A stretch of DNA of 57,218 nucleotides from NCBI GenBank assembly GCA_020849535.1, contig JADLGB010000009.1, positions 1 through 57,218 of the forward strand, read 5' to 3'. The number at the start of each line of letters is the position of its first letter. Positions within the stretch are counted from its first letter, which is position 1. This DNA comes from Candidatus Hydrogenedentota bacterium. Its GTDB lineage: Bacteria; Hydrogenedentota; Hydrogenedentia; Hydrogenedentales; SLHB01. The notes under the pieces are model-generated. The model saw nothing but the letters and a program-made list of their open reading frames with translations, ran no database searches and had not been told where the DNA came from. The position numbers were made by a program, and so were the translations under genes. Shown in pieces: positions 26,364 to 34,534 of the stretch.

Positions 26364-26423
26364 CCTTCGTGTCCTTCGCGCCTTCGTGGTGAATACTCTT
26401 GAATTCATCTTTGCCGCGAAGGC
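26364..26423. repeat. CTTCGTG repeat copy with its tail
   Basis: CCTTCGTGTCCTTCGCGCC is followed by TTCGTGGTGAATACTC, TTGAATTC and GCCGCGAAGGC. This is one of the fullest single copies and lies 43 bases from the stop of the gene at 26467. Confidence 0.72.
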
Positions 26424-26466
26424 AAAACCCAGCGAATGCCAGAAGCTGCGTGAAGCCGTTCGTCTG

Positions 26467-27330
26467 CTATTCCTTCGGCAGTTCAGGCAAGTCTTCCAAA
26501 CGGCTCATTGCAGCCTCGAATGCCTTGTTCGCCTCCTCGTACTGTTTGCGTACCCAGACGTCGAGTGCCCCGTCAAATACAGGTTCATGAACCTTGCCAC
26601 GATACGCGTGATTGTCCACGAAGGGGATGAGATACCCCTCCTTTGTTTCAAAGGCGCACATGTCACCCCATTCATTGTAAACGTAAATCGTTAGCTGCGC
26701 GTAGGAGAACGGTCTTGACTTGATCGCACCACTCTTATATACATAATGGTACGCCAAAGGGATGTCAGCTTGCCGGATGATTTCCAGTAGAATTTTGCGA
26801 GCTGAAGTTGACTTCATCTCGACCGTGACACTCGGTGTACTCCAGACCCCATCCGGCTTTTTTGGGCTCACGAAGTGTATAGTAGTTCGCATTGTGGCGT
26901 CGATAGGCGCGACTGCCGCCATTTGCAGGTTGAGTTCCTTAAGCGCCTCCCAGACGGTAGCGTCCTTAACCGAGAGAGAGAGCGGTACATCCAGATGATT
27001 GGCGTGCGCGACCAATCCCTCAGGCGGAACTCCAGTCGAGAGAACCACGTAGTGCCCGTTGATTCGCTTCAGTTCATAGGCCCCTCCAAGTGCTGCGATT
27101 TCCTCATGCAACGATTCTGCCGACATCTCATTCAGAGCCGCGCAGTGCCTCATTCGCTCGAGTGCGTCAAGCTCCGAACGCGCCGCGCCGTAAACGTCTT
27201 CGTAAGAAACAGGAGAGAAGAGTGGAGCACCTGGTGCCCTATCGTCCGCATCCGGCTGAGCGCCTGCAAGAGCGATGCTACTTGCGAAGACAGGCATCGC
27301 CAAGAGAAGATGATACAACCGATCTTGCAC
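26467..27330 (-). CDS. Unknown secreted protein with an STN-like segment
   Basis: A 287-residue protein starting at GTG (27328-27330), chosen for AAGGA nine bases upstream; a nearby ATG runs into a stop. The signal peptide ends about ALAGA (residue 24). Residues near 115-215 (PLSLSVKDATVWEALKELN and ARKILLEIIRQADIPLAYHY, each shown in part) resemble the short alpha/beta secretin/TonB N-terminal domain, which comes as two copies around beta strands. A C-terminal helix is rich in Glu and Ala. This may be an envelope adaptor, but no close family is recognised. Confidence 0.66.
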   Translation of the reverse strand: MQDRLYHLLLAMPVFASSIALAGAQPDADDRAPGAPLFSPVSYEDVYGAARSELDALERMRHCAALNEMSAESLHEEIAALGGAYELKRINGHYVVLSTGVPPEGLVAHANHLDVPLSLSVKDATVWEALKELNLQMAAVAPIDATMRTTIHFVSPKKPDGVWSTPSVTVEMKSTSARKILLEIIRQADIPLAYHYVYKSGAIKSRPFSYAQLTIYVYNEWGDMCAFETKEGYLIPFVDNHAYRGKVHEPVFDGALDVWVRKQYEEANKAFEAAMSRLEDLPELPKE

Positions 27331-27550
27331 TACGCCATTCCTTCAACGGTGGGCGCGATTCGCGCAAGCGTTGTTTTGCTGCGCTGTGGTCCCTGTTCAC
27401 TTCATCAAGTTCTAAACGGACTCAACCATCCAATACGCCGTCGAACGGAAAAAGTTCATGCGCCCCGCCCATCCTGTTATCCTGTCAAAACTCTTTTCAG
27501 AACGCGGCGCAGCCATCTGCTGATTCAGTTTGCTTCCGTCCATTTTCCTC

Positions 27551-27610
27551 ACATCCTTCGTGCCTTCGTGGTGAGAGTTCTTCAATCAGTATTCGCCGTG
27601 AAGCGGCGGA
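27551..27610. repeat. CTTCGTG repeat copy with its tail
   Basis: ACATCCTTCGTGCCTTCGTG continues into GTGAGAGTTCTTC and CCGTGAAGCGG, ending 14 bases from the stop of the M15 peptidase gene. CATCCTGTTATCCTGTCAAA lies upstream at about 27470. Confidence 0.72.
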
Positions 27611-27623
27611 GGTGTCAACGCCT

Positions 27624-28160
27624 TCACGCGCGGTGCGAGGGGGCGAGGCCGGCGTTCAGCATGGAACTCAGCGGGGGCGCGTTGCCTTCCCAGGCGTAGG
27701 AGAAGTGCATGCCGTTCTTGTAGGGACGGTTGCCGCCCCAGTCGAAGCCGGCGCTGGTCCAGCACTGGATGAGAGCGGGGGAGAGCCGGGGCTCATGTCC
27801 GGGCAGGTTCTCGTGGGCGTTCAGGTCGATAGCGAGTCCGTACGCATGGGCCGACAAGACGCTGATGCTTCCCCGGCAGGGCCGTATCTCGTAGCAGCCG
27901 TCGAACGTCTTCAGCTCATGCTCGAGGCCCGCATCAAGAATGTTGGTGAGCGCCAGCGTGAGCGGACTCAGCATGTCGCGGTTGCAGTAGATGCGGTGGG
28001 TGAGCATGCCGCGTCCGCTGGCGACGTTCTTCCACACGGAGGCGATGCGCGGGGGCACGTCGCAGATAACCATCCAGCGGGCCTCGTGGCGCCATTGGCG
28101 CGAGACGAGGTTGACCGGGCCGTAGCGGAGCGCGGCCTGCTCGATGGTTTCACACTTCAT
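27624..28160 (-). CDS. M15-family D-Ala-D-Ala carboxypeptidase-like protein
   Basis: A 178-residue zinc peptidase of the VanY/endolysin M15 type, which trims or cuts peptide stems of peptidoglycan. The zinc ligands are visible as SAHAYGLAIDLN (103-114, His105 and Asp112) and GMHFSYAWEG (150-159, His152). There is no signal peptide from the ATG at 28158-28160; the ribosome-binding site is weak (GGGG). Together with the lysozyme-like gene at 21084 it makes two putative wall hydrolases without export signals in one run of genes. Confidence 0.82.
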   Translation of the reverse strand: MKCETIEQAALRYGPVNLVSRQWRHEARWMVICDVPPRIASVWKNVASGRGMLTHRIYCNRDMLSPLTLALTNILDAGLEHELKTFDGCYEIRPCRGSISVLSAHAYGLAIDLNAHENLPGHEPRLSPALIQCWTSAGFDWGGNRPYKNGMHFSYAWEGNAPPLSSMLNAGLAPSHRA

Positions 28161-28642
28161 GATCGCACCCCGGCTGGAGCGTCCTGGAAAGAAGGGTCAT
28201 GGCTCCTCACCTCGCACTTGGTGTTGTTGTCACGGTCCGCCACACAAAGGGAAGCAAGTTGGATGCCAGGAATTACTATGTGAGTACAATGAGAAAAGTG
28301 CCATCCAACTGTATCGGCCTCGCAAGGTTTCTACCTGATACAGATGAGGTTAGGAGGAAAAGGCAGGGAAGGTATGCCGGGAGCCCCAGCATCACTGCTC
28401 GCGGGGGATGTTACGGAAGTTTACACTAAGCCCCTCGACCGTAACACAATGTTGCGTTTTGGAAGGGTAGTAAGCTCCGAATATGGCACGAAGTCCTGCC
28501 CCTCTTGAAGGGCGGGTTTTCCAATCCGGCAGTGTTATTGTGTGAGGGTTGTAGAAAGGCTACCGCACCGGCGATGCCGGTAGGCGCGCGTGGCGGACAG
28601 GAATGTCCGCCCTCCTGGCAGGAGGATTTCCACAAGCGCGGG
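28161..28642. other. Intergenic region between M15 peptidase and cysH
   Basis: No credible gene. It holds a plus-strand hairpin CCTGCCC...GGGCGGGTTTT (about 28493-28519), and two small palindromes, ACCGGC/GCCGGT (28567-28581) and GGCGGAC/GTCCGCC (28592-28611), of the dispersed type. Confidence 0.6.
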
Positions 28643-29383
28643 CTAGATGCCGCTGCCGCCCACGTGGATGCCGCATTCCTTTGCGGCGCCGCCGCCTTCG
28701 TGCGTGTGATTGAACCAGCGCCAGCGCCCCGCGCGCTTGTCTTCCCAGGACAGGGTGGGCGTGGTGCAGATCTTGCACCCGATGCTGGTGTAGCCCATGT
28801 CGTAGAGGGGATTGTAGGGGACGTCGTTCTCCTCGATGTACCGGCGAACGTCTTCTTCCGTCCAGTCGACCAGCGGGGCGATCTTGATGATGGAACGCTC
28901 CTCCTGCATAACGACGGAGACCTTGGCGACTTCCTTGCGGGATTCGGACTGGTCGCGGCGCAGGCCGGTGATCCACACGTCGACCGTGCGCAAGGCGCGC
29001 TGGTTGGGTTCGACCTTGCGAATCTTGCAGCAGAATTCCTGCTTGGGTTTGCTGTCGAAAAAGAGGTATTCACCGTGCTGCTCGAGCATGCGCTTGAGAC
29101 GCTCGGGATCAGGCTGGAAGCGCTCGATCGTCATGCCGTAATGGCGCTCGACGGTATCCATGAACGCGTAGGTCTCGTCCGGCAGACGCAAGGTATCGAC
29201 CGTGATAACACGCAATCCCGGCGCCACGCGCGCGGCCATGTCGGTGATGACGCAGCCGGTGTTCTGAAAGCTCGTGAAGATGCCCGCGCGGGCGCCGTGG
29301 TTTTCCCAGGCCCATACCAAGAGGGACTCCGGGTCCATGGCGTTCAGTTTTTCCAGTTGCACGTGTTCTTGCGCGATTGCCAT
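28643..29383 (-). CDS. cysH: Assimilatory adenylyl-sulfate (APS) reductase
   Basis: A 246-residue thioredoxin-dependent reductase that makes sulfite from adenylyl sulfate. The iron-sulfur ligands Cys118-Cys119 (EFCCKIRKV) and Cys203/Cys206 (GCKIC) mark the APS-type enzyme rather than the cluster-free PAPS reductase. The catalytic ECGIH (Cys237) is near the C-terminus. The start is at 29381-29383, preceded by GAAGGGAAG; the longer frame adds an unlikely basic tail. It lies 35 bases downstream of the sulfite reductase gene, which performs the next step, so the two form an operon. Confidence 0.92.
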   Translation of the reverse strand: MAIAQEHVQLEKLNAMDPESLLVWAWENHGARAGIFTSFQNTGCVITDMAARVAPGLRVITVDTLRLPDETYAFMDTVERHYGMTIERFQPDPERLKRMLEQHGEYLFFDSKPKQEFCCKIRKVEPNQRALRTVDVWITGLRRDQSESRKEVAKVSVVMQEERSIIKIAPLVDWTEEDVRRYIEENDVPYNPLYDMGYTSIGCKICTTPTLSWEDKRAGRWRWFNHTHEGGGAAKECGIHVGGSGI

Positions 29384-29418
29384 TGTTACTTCCCTTCGCG
29401 GGTTAATGCTCTCTCCAT

Positions 29419-31185
29419 TCAGCTCGCTTGGGCGGCGGTCTCCACGTAGGGCCTGAGTCCTTCGACGCCGACCCGTGCTGACCAATCGCCAAAGCGTTCG
29501 CCCTCGTCACGGTTGGCCTTCCATGCGGAAAGCAGCGCGGAGACGAGATTGCCGGCGTCCACAAGCGTGAGCTTCTCCGCGAGCTGCTCGTTCAGGCGCG
29601 TGCCGAGGTAGTCGCCGCCGGTGTACAGAATGTAGCGATCGGCGCCGCTGCCGACGATGCCGATCTCCGCAGTGCGTGGCCGCGAGCAGTTATTGGGGCA
29701 GCCGCTCATGCGAATGATCACATCCGCGTCGGCGTGGCCGTTCGCTTCAATCGCGCCGATCAATCCGGGCATGGCGCGCTCGGATTCCGCCATCGCGAGA
29801 CCGCACAAGGGCAGGGCCGGGCATGCCATCTCCAGGCGGCGCAACTGCGAGATGCCGGAATCGGTGGGGATTCCGTGCTGGTCGAGAATCGCCTGCACGG
29901 CGGCCACATCTTCGTCGCGGATGTTCGCGAGCACGAGGTTGTGGTGCGGCGTCAGGCGGATATCGGGTTGGAAGCGCGAGACGATCTCGCGCAGCCCGCT
30001 GCGGAAACGGTAGCTGCCCTCGAAATCCCGGATGCGCCCATTCTCGATCCACACGCCCACGTAGTTGAGCCCGGCCTGGGCCTGCTCGTGCCAACCCAGG
30101 TAGTCGGGCTGCGCCGACGGTTTGATGCCACGAGGCGCGGGATAGCTGCGCCCCGCATACTCGAACACTTTCGCGCGGAAGCTGTCGAAGCCGATATCGT
30201 CGATGAGATACTTCATGCGCGCGTGCTTGCGATTCGCACGCCCGCCGAAATCGCGTTGGACCTTTACGATGGATTCGATCAGCGGGATCAGCTCTTCGCG
30301 GGACACGAAGGCCAGCGGCGTCGCGAGGCGCGCGTAGGTCTCCGGCTTGCGGTGGGTGTAGCCCAGGCCGCCACCGACGAGCACTTCGAATCCAGCGACC
30401 TTGCCATTCTCCGTTACCGCGAGAACTCCCACGTCGTTCGCGTACACATCGACGGAGTTGTCGAAATCGATGCCAAGCCCGATCTTGAACTTTCGGGGAA
30501 GGTACGTGCTCCCGTAGATGGGCTCTTCAATGGGCTTCTCATCGCGCGGCTTGTACTCGAAGGTGCCGTCTTCGTGGACGATTACCTTCTCATCATCAAC
30601 CCAGAGGTCGTAGTAGCTCGTGCTCTTCGGGAGGAAGTGCGCGCTGATCTCGTTCGCCAGGGCGATCAGGTCGACGCCGATTCCCGCATAGCGCGGATCA
30701 ATGTCGATCACAGGGCAGGCCATCGTATTGCGGACCACGTCGCCGCAGGCGCCGAAGGTGGTAATCTTCGCGAGGCGATTGAGATCGTTCAGCAGCGGCC
30801 GCAGGTCGCGCTTCACCACGCCGTGGAACTGGAAGCACTGGCGCGAGGTCGCCCGCAAGTCGTTCTGGCCGTACTTGGACGCGAGGTCGTCGCACATCAG
30901 GTACTGCTCCGCCGTGATGCGGCCGCCTGGAAACTTCGTGCGCACCATGATCCGGTACTCCCACTCCAGGCCTGCTTTCTTCCGGTCCGTGCGTACGTCG
31001 CGGTTATCCTGCTGGTAGGCCCCGTGATGCTTGAGAAGCTGGACGCATTCCTCGCCGAGCTTCGCGGAGGCGTTGCCGACTTCCTTATCCATAGGGTGAT
31101 AGAGGCCGTTGCTCGCCGTCTTAATGCCTTCCACGGCGGAGAGCTTTACTACGGCACCCTCGTTGGTTTCTTGCTGCTCGGACAT
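29419..31185 (-). CDS. Assimilatory sulfite reductase, siroheme subunit
   Basis: A 588-residue siroheme/[4Fe-4S] reductase that reduces sulfite to sulfide in six electrons. The cluster ligands appear as CPALPLC and, further on, SGCPNNC, the classical CX5CXnCX3C arrangement. Two sulfite/nitrite reductase half-domains precede them (TSRQCFQFHGV in the first). Nearby GDVVRNTMACP is a conserved siroheme-side segment. The length fits CysI or ferredoxin-type enzymes; no CysJ flavoprotein gene is in the window. The ATG follows GGGAG. A structured leader and an extended -10 promoter precede it. Confidence 0.92.
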   Translation of the reverse strand: MSEQQETNEGAVVKLSAVEGIKTASNGLYHPMDKEVGNASAKLGEECVQLLKHHGAYQQDNRDVRTDRKKAGLEWEYRIMVRTKFPGGRITAEQYLMCDDLASKYGQNDLRATSRQCFQFHGVVKRDLRPLLNDLNRLAKITTFGACGDVVRNTMACPVIDIDPRYAGIGVDLIALANEISAHFLPKSTSYYDLWVDDEKVIVHEDGTFEYKPRDEKPIEEPIYGSTYLPRKFKIGLGIDFDNSVDVYANDVGVLAVTENGKVAGFEVLVGGGLGYTHRKPETYARLATPLAFVSREELIPLIESIVKVQRDFGGRANRKHARMKYLIDDIGFDSFRAKVFEYAGRSYPAPRGIKPSAQPDYLGWHEQAQAGLNYVGVWIENGRIRDFEGSYRFRSGLREIVSRFQPDIRLTPHHNLVLANIRDEDVAAVQAILDQHGIPTDSGISQLRRLEMACPALPLCGLAMAESERAMPGLIGAIEANGHADADVIIRMSGCPNNCSRPRTAEIGIVGSGADRYILYTGGDYLGTRLNEQLAEKLTLVDAGNLVSALLSAWKANRDEGERFGDWSARVGVEGLRPYVETAAQAS

Positions 31186-31222
31186 ACTGCGTGAACTCCC
31201 AAGTTGCTGAAATTGAGACGTT

Positions 31223-31330
31223 TAGCCCCCATAGGACCGATCCGGGCCGCCAAGGCGCTCCGGGGGCTACGCGAAGGGGACCTAGTCTACCTGCGTCCCG
31301 GTATCAATTCAAGGGAAACGACCGGGATGC
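31223..31330 (-). promoter_or_regulatory. Structured 5' leader of the sulfite reductase operon
   Basis: Two stems can form in the roughly 145-base leader. Stem I pairs 31321-31330 with 31293-31302 (GCATCCCGGT against ACCGGGACGC, one mismatch) at the very start of the transcript. Stem II pairs TAGCCCCC with GGGGGCTA (31262-31269 and 31223-31230, exact). It encloses a CGCC/GGCG mini-hairpin and a second inner palindrome, giving a three-way junction shape. No known riboswitch consensus is recognised. Confidence 0.45.
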
Positions 31331-31335
31331 GGCGA

Positions 31336-31364
31336 ATTATTACATATAAGATAACTGAAGTCAA
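31336..31364 (-). promoter_or_regulatory. Sigma-70 promoter with extended -10 for the sulfite reductase operon
   Basis: TTGACT (31359-31364) and AATAAT (31336-31341) are 17 bases apart, with TG in the extended -10 position. The start of transcription would be close to 31329. Confidence 0.55.
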
Positions 31365-31469
31365 GTATAGAAACACGAGTAGGGCGGAGTTGATTCCTGG
31401 CGGGGGTATGTCATGTTAAACTGGGTGATCGGTAGGTCGTGTGAGTCATCTTTTCGAGGGGGGCTGCTG

Positions 31470-31778
31470 ATGGCAAATCCCAACCGCGAGTACTTCTCCA
31501 CATGCGGGCGCGGGGTCCAGATTGGCGTGCTTGCGGCGTTGTTTGCTTCGTACGAGATCGCAACTCTCCTGAGCCTACTCCATGACCACCGGGATGGTTC
31601 GATGCCGGGCGGCTTCGCTTGGCTGGCGATACTCATTGCCACCGTATACTACGAGGTTTATCGGCGCTTTCCCGGACGGGACAAATGGGTGTTGGCGGTA
31701 TTTGTGCTGCTTGCGGTGACGGCCATCATCGTTACAGGCATCCTGTTCGATGCCAGCAGTCTCATCGCGAATTTCTAA
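31470..31778 (+). CDS. Small integral membrane protein
   Basis: A 102-residue protein with three hydrophobic segments (about 16-38, 49-67 and 73-92) and short polar loops. The ATG at 31470 follows GAGGGGGG and is preferred to an upstream ATG 19 codons earlier. No family is recognised. It is divergent from the sulfite reductase operon, with its leader in between. Function unknown. Confidence 0.62.
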   Translation: MANPNREYFSTCGRGVQIGVLAALFASYEIATLLSLLHDHRDGSMPGGFAWLAILIATVYYEVYRRFPGRDKWVLAVFVLLAVTAIIVTGILFDASSLIANF

Positions 31779-31840
31779 ACACACCATCTGAAGAAGGCCG
31801 GGCGGAGGCACGTCGGCCGGCCATCGTGCCTCGGAAGTCT

Positions 31841-31953
31841 TGTGCCGCCGCGCTCGGAGAGCGAGGCGGTACCAGAGCGCATCCTGAGTCCCTCCAAACG
31901 GAGTGGAGTCGCGCATCTTCAGTACCGCCTCGCTCTCCGAGCGCGGCGGCACA
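31841..31953. mobile_element. 113-bp element with 32-bp perfect inverted repeats
   Basis: The arms 31841-31872 and 31922-31953 are exact reverse complements over 32 bases (starting TGTGCCGCCGCGCTCGG). The 49-base interior holds a small CTCC-AAAC-GGAG hairpin. A diverged left half is present at 18637-18670, so the element is dispersed. No ORF. MITE-like by structure only. Confidence 0.6.
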
Positions 31954-32024
31954 GCGCCAAGTTATGCAACTGACCTGGACGGGCTCCCAATGACCGTGGA
32001 GCAGGCGTTGTGAACGAGTTCCCT

Positions 32025-32057
32025 AAGAGCCGGCAGGGGTGCCGGCGCTCCTGGTGG
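32025..32057. repeat. Inverse copy of the GCCGGC repeat of 2675-2705
   Basis: The reverse complement of this segment (CCACCAGGAGCGCCGGC and onward) matches 2675-2705 except for a base or two. It lies just downstream of folE. Confidence 0.68.
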
Positions 32058-32080
32058 CGTTCTCAGTGGCACTCACCTTG

Positions 32081-32647
32081 TCAGGCTATCTTGCGGTTGA
32101 GGAGGTTGAGGAACTCCATGCGGGTGGCTTCTTCTTCGCGGAAGCTGCCAAGGACGGAGGAGGTGGTCATCACCGAATTCTGCTTCTCGACGCCGCGCAT
32201 CATCATGCACATGTGGCGGCATTCCATGACGACGCCGACGCCTTCGGCTTCGGTGACGGACATGATCTCGCCGGCGATTTCGGCGGTGAGGCGTTCCTGG
32301 ATCTGGAGGCGGCGCGCGTAGAAGTCGACGATGCGCGAGAGTTTGCTGAGTCCGAGGACGTGTTTTTTCGCTATGTAACCGATGTGGCAGTAGCCGAAGA
32401 AGGGCAGCATGTGGTGTTCGCACATGCTGTAGACCTCGATGTCGCGGGAAATGATCATGTTGTTGGCGTGGGATTCGAAGACGGCGCCGTTGATGATCTC
32501 GCTCAGGTCCGTGCGGTAGCCGGAGGTGAGGTATTCGTAGGCCTGAGCCACGCGCTGGGGCGTCTTCAGGAGACCTTCCCGGTTGGGGTCCTCGCCCACT
32601 TCGATGAGGAGTTCGCGGACCAGTTCTTCGACGCGTTGCAGGTTCAT
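32081..32647 (-). CDS. folE: GTP cyclohydrolase I
   Basis: A 188-residue enzyme that converts GTP to dihydroneopterin triphosphate, the first step of folate and pterin synthesis. The zinc ligands are in [11 protein letters not shown] (75-85; Cys76, His79) and [11 protein letters not shown] (142-152; Cys147). The [10 protein letters not shown] and QERLTAEIA segments are standard. The start overlaps the folK stop by four bases (ATGA). It is the last gene of a four-gene operon. Confidence 0.95.
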   Translation of the reverse strand: MNLQRVEELVRELLIEVGEDPNREGLLKTPQRVAQAYEYLTSGYRTDLSEIINGAVFESHANNMIISRDIEVYSMCEHHMLPFFGYCHIGYIAKKHVLGLSKLSRIVDFYARRLQIQERLTAEIAGEIMSVTEAEGVGVVMECRHMCMMMRGVEKQNSVMTTSSVLGSFREEEATRMEFLNLLNRKIA

Positions 32648-33168
32648 AGCGATAGCCTTTCTCTCAGGTACTTCGTGAAGGCCGGGTCAGCGGCGATAGC
32701 ACTCCGGTCCATGCCGCGCACGACGTCCGCCAGCGGTTGGCCGGTGCCCGGCAGCATGAGGCCCGGGGCGAGTTCAATCAGGGGCACAGCCAGGAACGGG
32801 CGTGTGCGTATGTCGGGGTCCGGCACCATCAAATCATCATCGCAGATTTGCTGGTCCGCGTACAGTGCGATGTCGAGGTCAATGGTCCGCCGCGCGTATT
32901 TGTCCGCGGTGCGCACACGGCCCAGTTGTTCCTCAATCGGGCGCAGACAATCGAACTTGAGCGCGCGCGGCGCGAGGGCCGTCTCGATCGCGCACACGCC
33001 GTTGATGAAGTCCGGCTGGTCCGGGCGGTTCAACGCGGCGGAGCGGTACATCGTGGAAACGGCGGTCAATCGCTGCGATGTAGCTAATAGCCGGAGCGCC
33101 CGCAGGATGTTCGATTCAGGCTCGATGTTGGAGCCGATTGAGATGTAGGCATCGGCCAGGGGCGGCAT
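32644..33168 (-). CDS. folK: 6-hydroxymethyl-7,8-dihydropterin pyrophosphokinase
   Basis: A 174-residue HPPK that transfers pyrophosphate from ATP to hydroxymethyldihydropterin. Conserved parts are [13 protein letters not shown] (8-20), [13 protein letters not shown] (the metal-binding DxD) and [21 protein letters not shown], slightly degenerate from the usual VPHP. The ATG at 33166-33168 is chosen since the frame otherwise reads through folB. It follows folB with a gap of seven bases and overlaps folE. Confidence 0.92.
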   Translation of the reverse strand: MPPLADAYISIGSNIEPESNILRALRLLATSQRLTAVSTMYRSAALNRPDQPDFINGVCAIETALAPRALKFDCLRPIEEQLGRVRTADKYARRTIDLDIALYADQQICDDDLMVPDPDIRTRPFLAVPLIELAPGLMLPGTGQPLADVVRGMDRSAIAADPAFTKYLRERLSL

Positions 33169-33175
33169 GTCCACA

Positions 33176-33547
33176 TCACTCCGGCCTATGGCGGAAAATG
33201 TCCACAGCCACGCTCTGCGCAAAACGCAGCGCGCCGGGCTTGTCGAGGGTCACGCGGACCGCCTGGACGCGCGGGTGCTCGAAGCACACCTCGGCGATGC
33301 GTTGTGCAAGGCGCTCGATGAGATAGCAGTCCGAGGTCTCGACAAGCGCGAGAATGGACTGCTTCACGCCCTTGTAATCGACGGTGTCTTCAATGCGATC
33401 GCTGAGACAGGCCGGCAAGAGATCCGCGTGAAGGGTCACGTTGATCCGCACATCCTGGAGGTTGGTGCGTTCTTCGGGATTGATGCCGACAATGCAGCGG
33501 CATGCGAGATCCCGGATGTGGATCTGGTCCAGTTCCCGCTCAGCCAT
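33176..33547 (-). CDS. folB: Dihydroneopterin aldolase
   Basis: A 123-residue DHNA, which cleaves dihydroneopterin to hydroxymethyldihydropterin and glycolaldehyde. It has the family start LDQIHIRDLACRCIVGI (shown to residue 21) with NPEERTNLQDVRINVTL, the central DTVDYKGVKQSI and a late VRVTLDKPGALRFA. The ATG at 33545-33547 overlaps the reductase stop by eight bases. The length and gene order match other folate operons. Confidence 0.9.
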   Translation of the reverse strand: MAERELDQIHIRDLACRCIVGINPEERTNLQDVRINVTLHADLLPACLSDRIEDTVDYKGVKQSILALVETSDCYLIERLAQRIAEVCFEHPRVQAVRVTLDKPGALRFAQSVAVDIFRHRPE

Positions 33548-34280
33548 ACATCGCCCCCCGCAAGTTGCGTCCGCCATCCACATAGATAACCTGCCCCGTG
33601 ATGAAGGTGCTTTTCAACAGGAAGACCGCCGCGGCCGCGACATCGCCCGCGCTGCCGTAGCGATTCAGGGGATTCGTCGAGGCCAGGCCCGCGAGATAGG
33701 ATTCGTCTTTTCCCGCGGGAGGCAGCACGAGTCCCGGCGCGATAGCGTTGACGCGGACGAGCGGAGCGAACTCGACGGCCATCATACGCGTCAGGCTGAA
33801 CAGGGCCTGTTTGCTGAGGTGATAGGCGATGTGCTTGCGGTCGTAATCGGCGATCATGCAGTCGAGCATGTTGACGATTGCGCCGGGTCGCCCGAGTTCC
33901 GCGAAGGCGCGGCCGATCAGAAAGGGGCTGAGCGCGTTGATATCGAGATTTGTATGGATAGCCTCAGGCGTCACATCGCGCAAGGTGGATTCGGGAAAAA
34001 TGGACGCACTGTTGATGATGAAGTCAATGGGTCCGGCGACGTCTTGCGCGCGCGCGGGCAGCGAGGCCGCCTCGTCGAAATTGGCGAGGTTGGCCTGAAT
34101 GGCCCATGCGCGGACGCCAGTCCCGGCGAGTTCTTCCGCCAGCGATTCCGCTTCGCGCACGGAGCGGTTGTAGTGAATGACGACATTGGCGCCTTCCGCG
34201 GCGAGCGCATTTGCGAAGGCTCGTCCGAGGCGCTTTGCGCCGCCGGTGATCAGTGCTGTTTTTCCGTTGAGTTGTTCCAT
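33540..34280 (-). CDS. Pteridine reductase-like SDR
   Basis: A 246-residue short-chain dehydrogenase. The dinucleotide loop reads TGGAKRLG (12-19), the TGxxxRxG form that marks pteridine reductase 1 and FolM rather than ordinary SDRs. NSASIFPES is in place of the usual NNAG, and the catalytic YHLSK is near residue 156. PTR1/FolM enzymes reduce dihydropterins or dihydrofolate. Being the first gene of an operon with folB, folK and folE supports this use. The start at 34278-34280 places the protein end at the normal family length. Confidence 0.87.
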   Translation of the reverse strand: MEQLNGKTALITGGAKRLGRAFANALAAEGANVVIHYNRSVREAESLAEELAGTGVRAWAIQANLANFDEAASLPARAQDVAGPIDFIINSASIFPESTLRDVTPEAIHTNLDINALSPFLIGRAFAELGRPGAIVNMLDCMIADYDRKHIAYHLSKQALFSLTRMMAVEFAPLVRVNAIAPGLVLPPAGKDESYLAGLASTNPLNRYGSAGDVAAAAVFLLKSTFITGQVIYVDGGRNLRGAMYG

Positions 34281-34534
34281 AGCGTGGCTTTCGCGCTGTG
34301 TTTGCCGTGAGCCCGGGAGGTCCAATGGCTAAGCAACAGCCAATCGCGCGGAAACATTTCCGAAGTACCTGCTGAATTAACTGCGGAGACGGCCTATCAC
34401 GCACGACGTCCGTCTCACTATGTCGCAGGCAAGCCTGCTCAGTTAAAGCAGTCACGCCCGAAGCGTGACCGCACTCCAAAGCGCTCCGCGCACAACTCCA
34501 AACACTCGACCCGAGATACAGAGCACCAGGGAGA
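34281..34534. repeat. Spacer with two small hairpins
   Basis: GCAGGC-AA-GCCTGC (34425-34438) and GTCACGC-CCGAA-GCGTGAC (34451-34469) are perfect stems without T tracts, between the fol operon promoter side and the sialidase-like gene. No gene is seen. Confidence 0.5.

Noticed and set aside
22093..27610. CTTCGTG and ATGGGAA repeats as a CRISPR array
   Set aside because: Copies are kilobases apart or contiguous without spacers, and no cas gene is present.
28199..28429. 76-codon plus-strand frame with AAGAAGG upstream
   Set aside because: The ribosome-binding site is acceptable but the product shows no signal, helix or domain and ends in low-complexity sequence; not enough to call a gene.
31204..31419. 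71-codon plus-strand frame with a REGDLVYLRPG segment reminiscent of class I fumarase
   Set aside because: The spacing of the conserved residues does not fit the family, and the frame overlaps the promoter and structured leader of the sulfite reductase operon.
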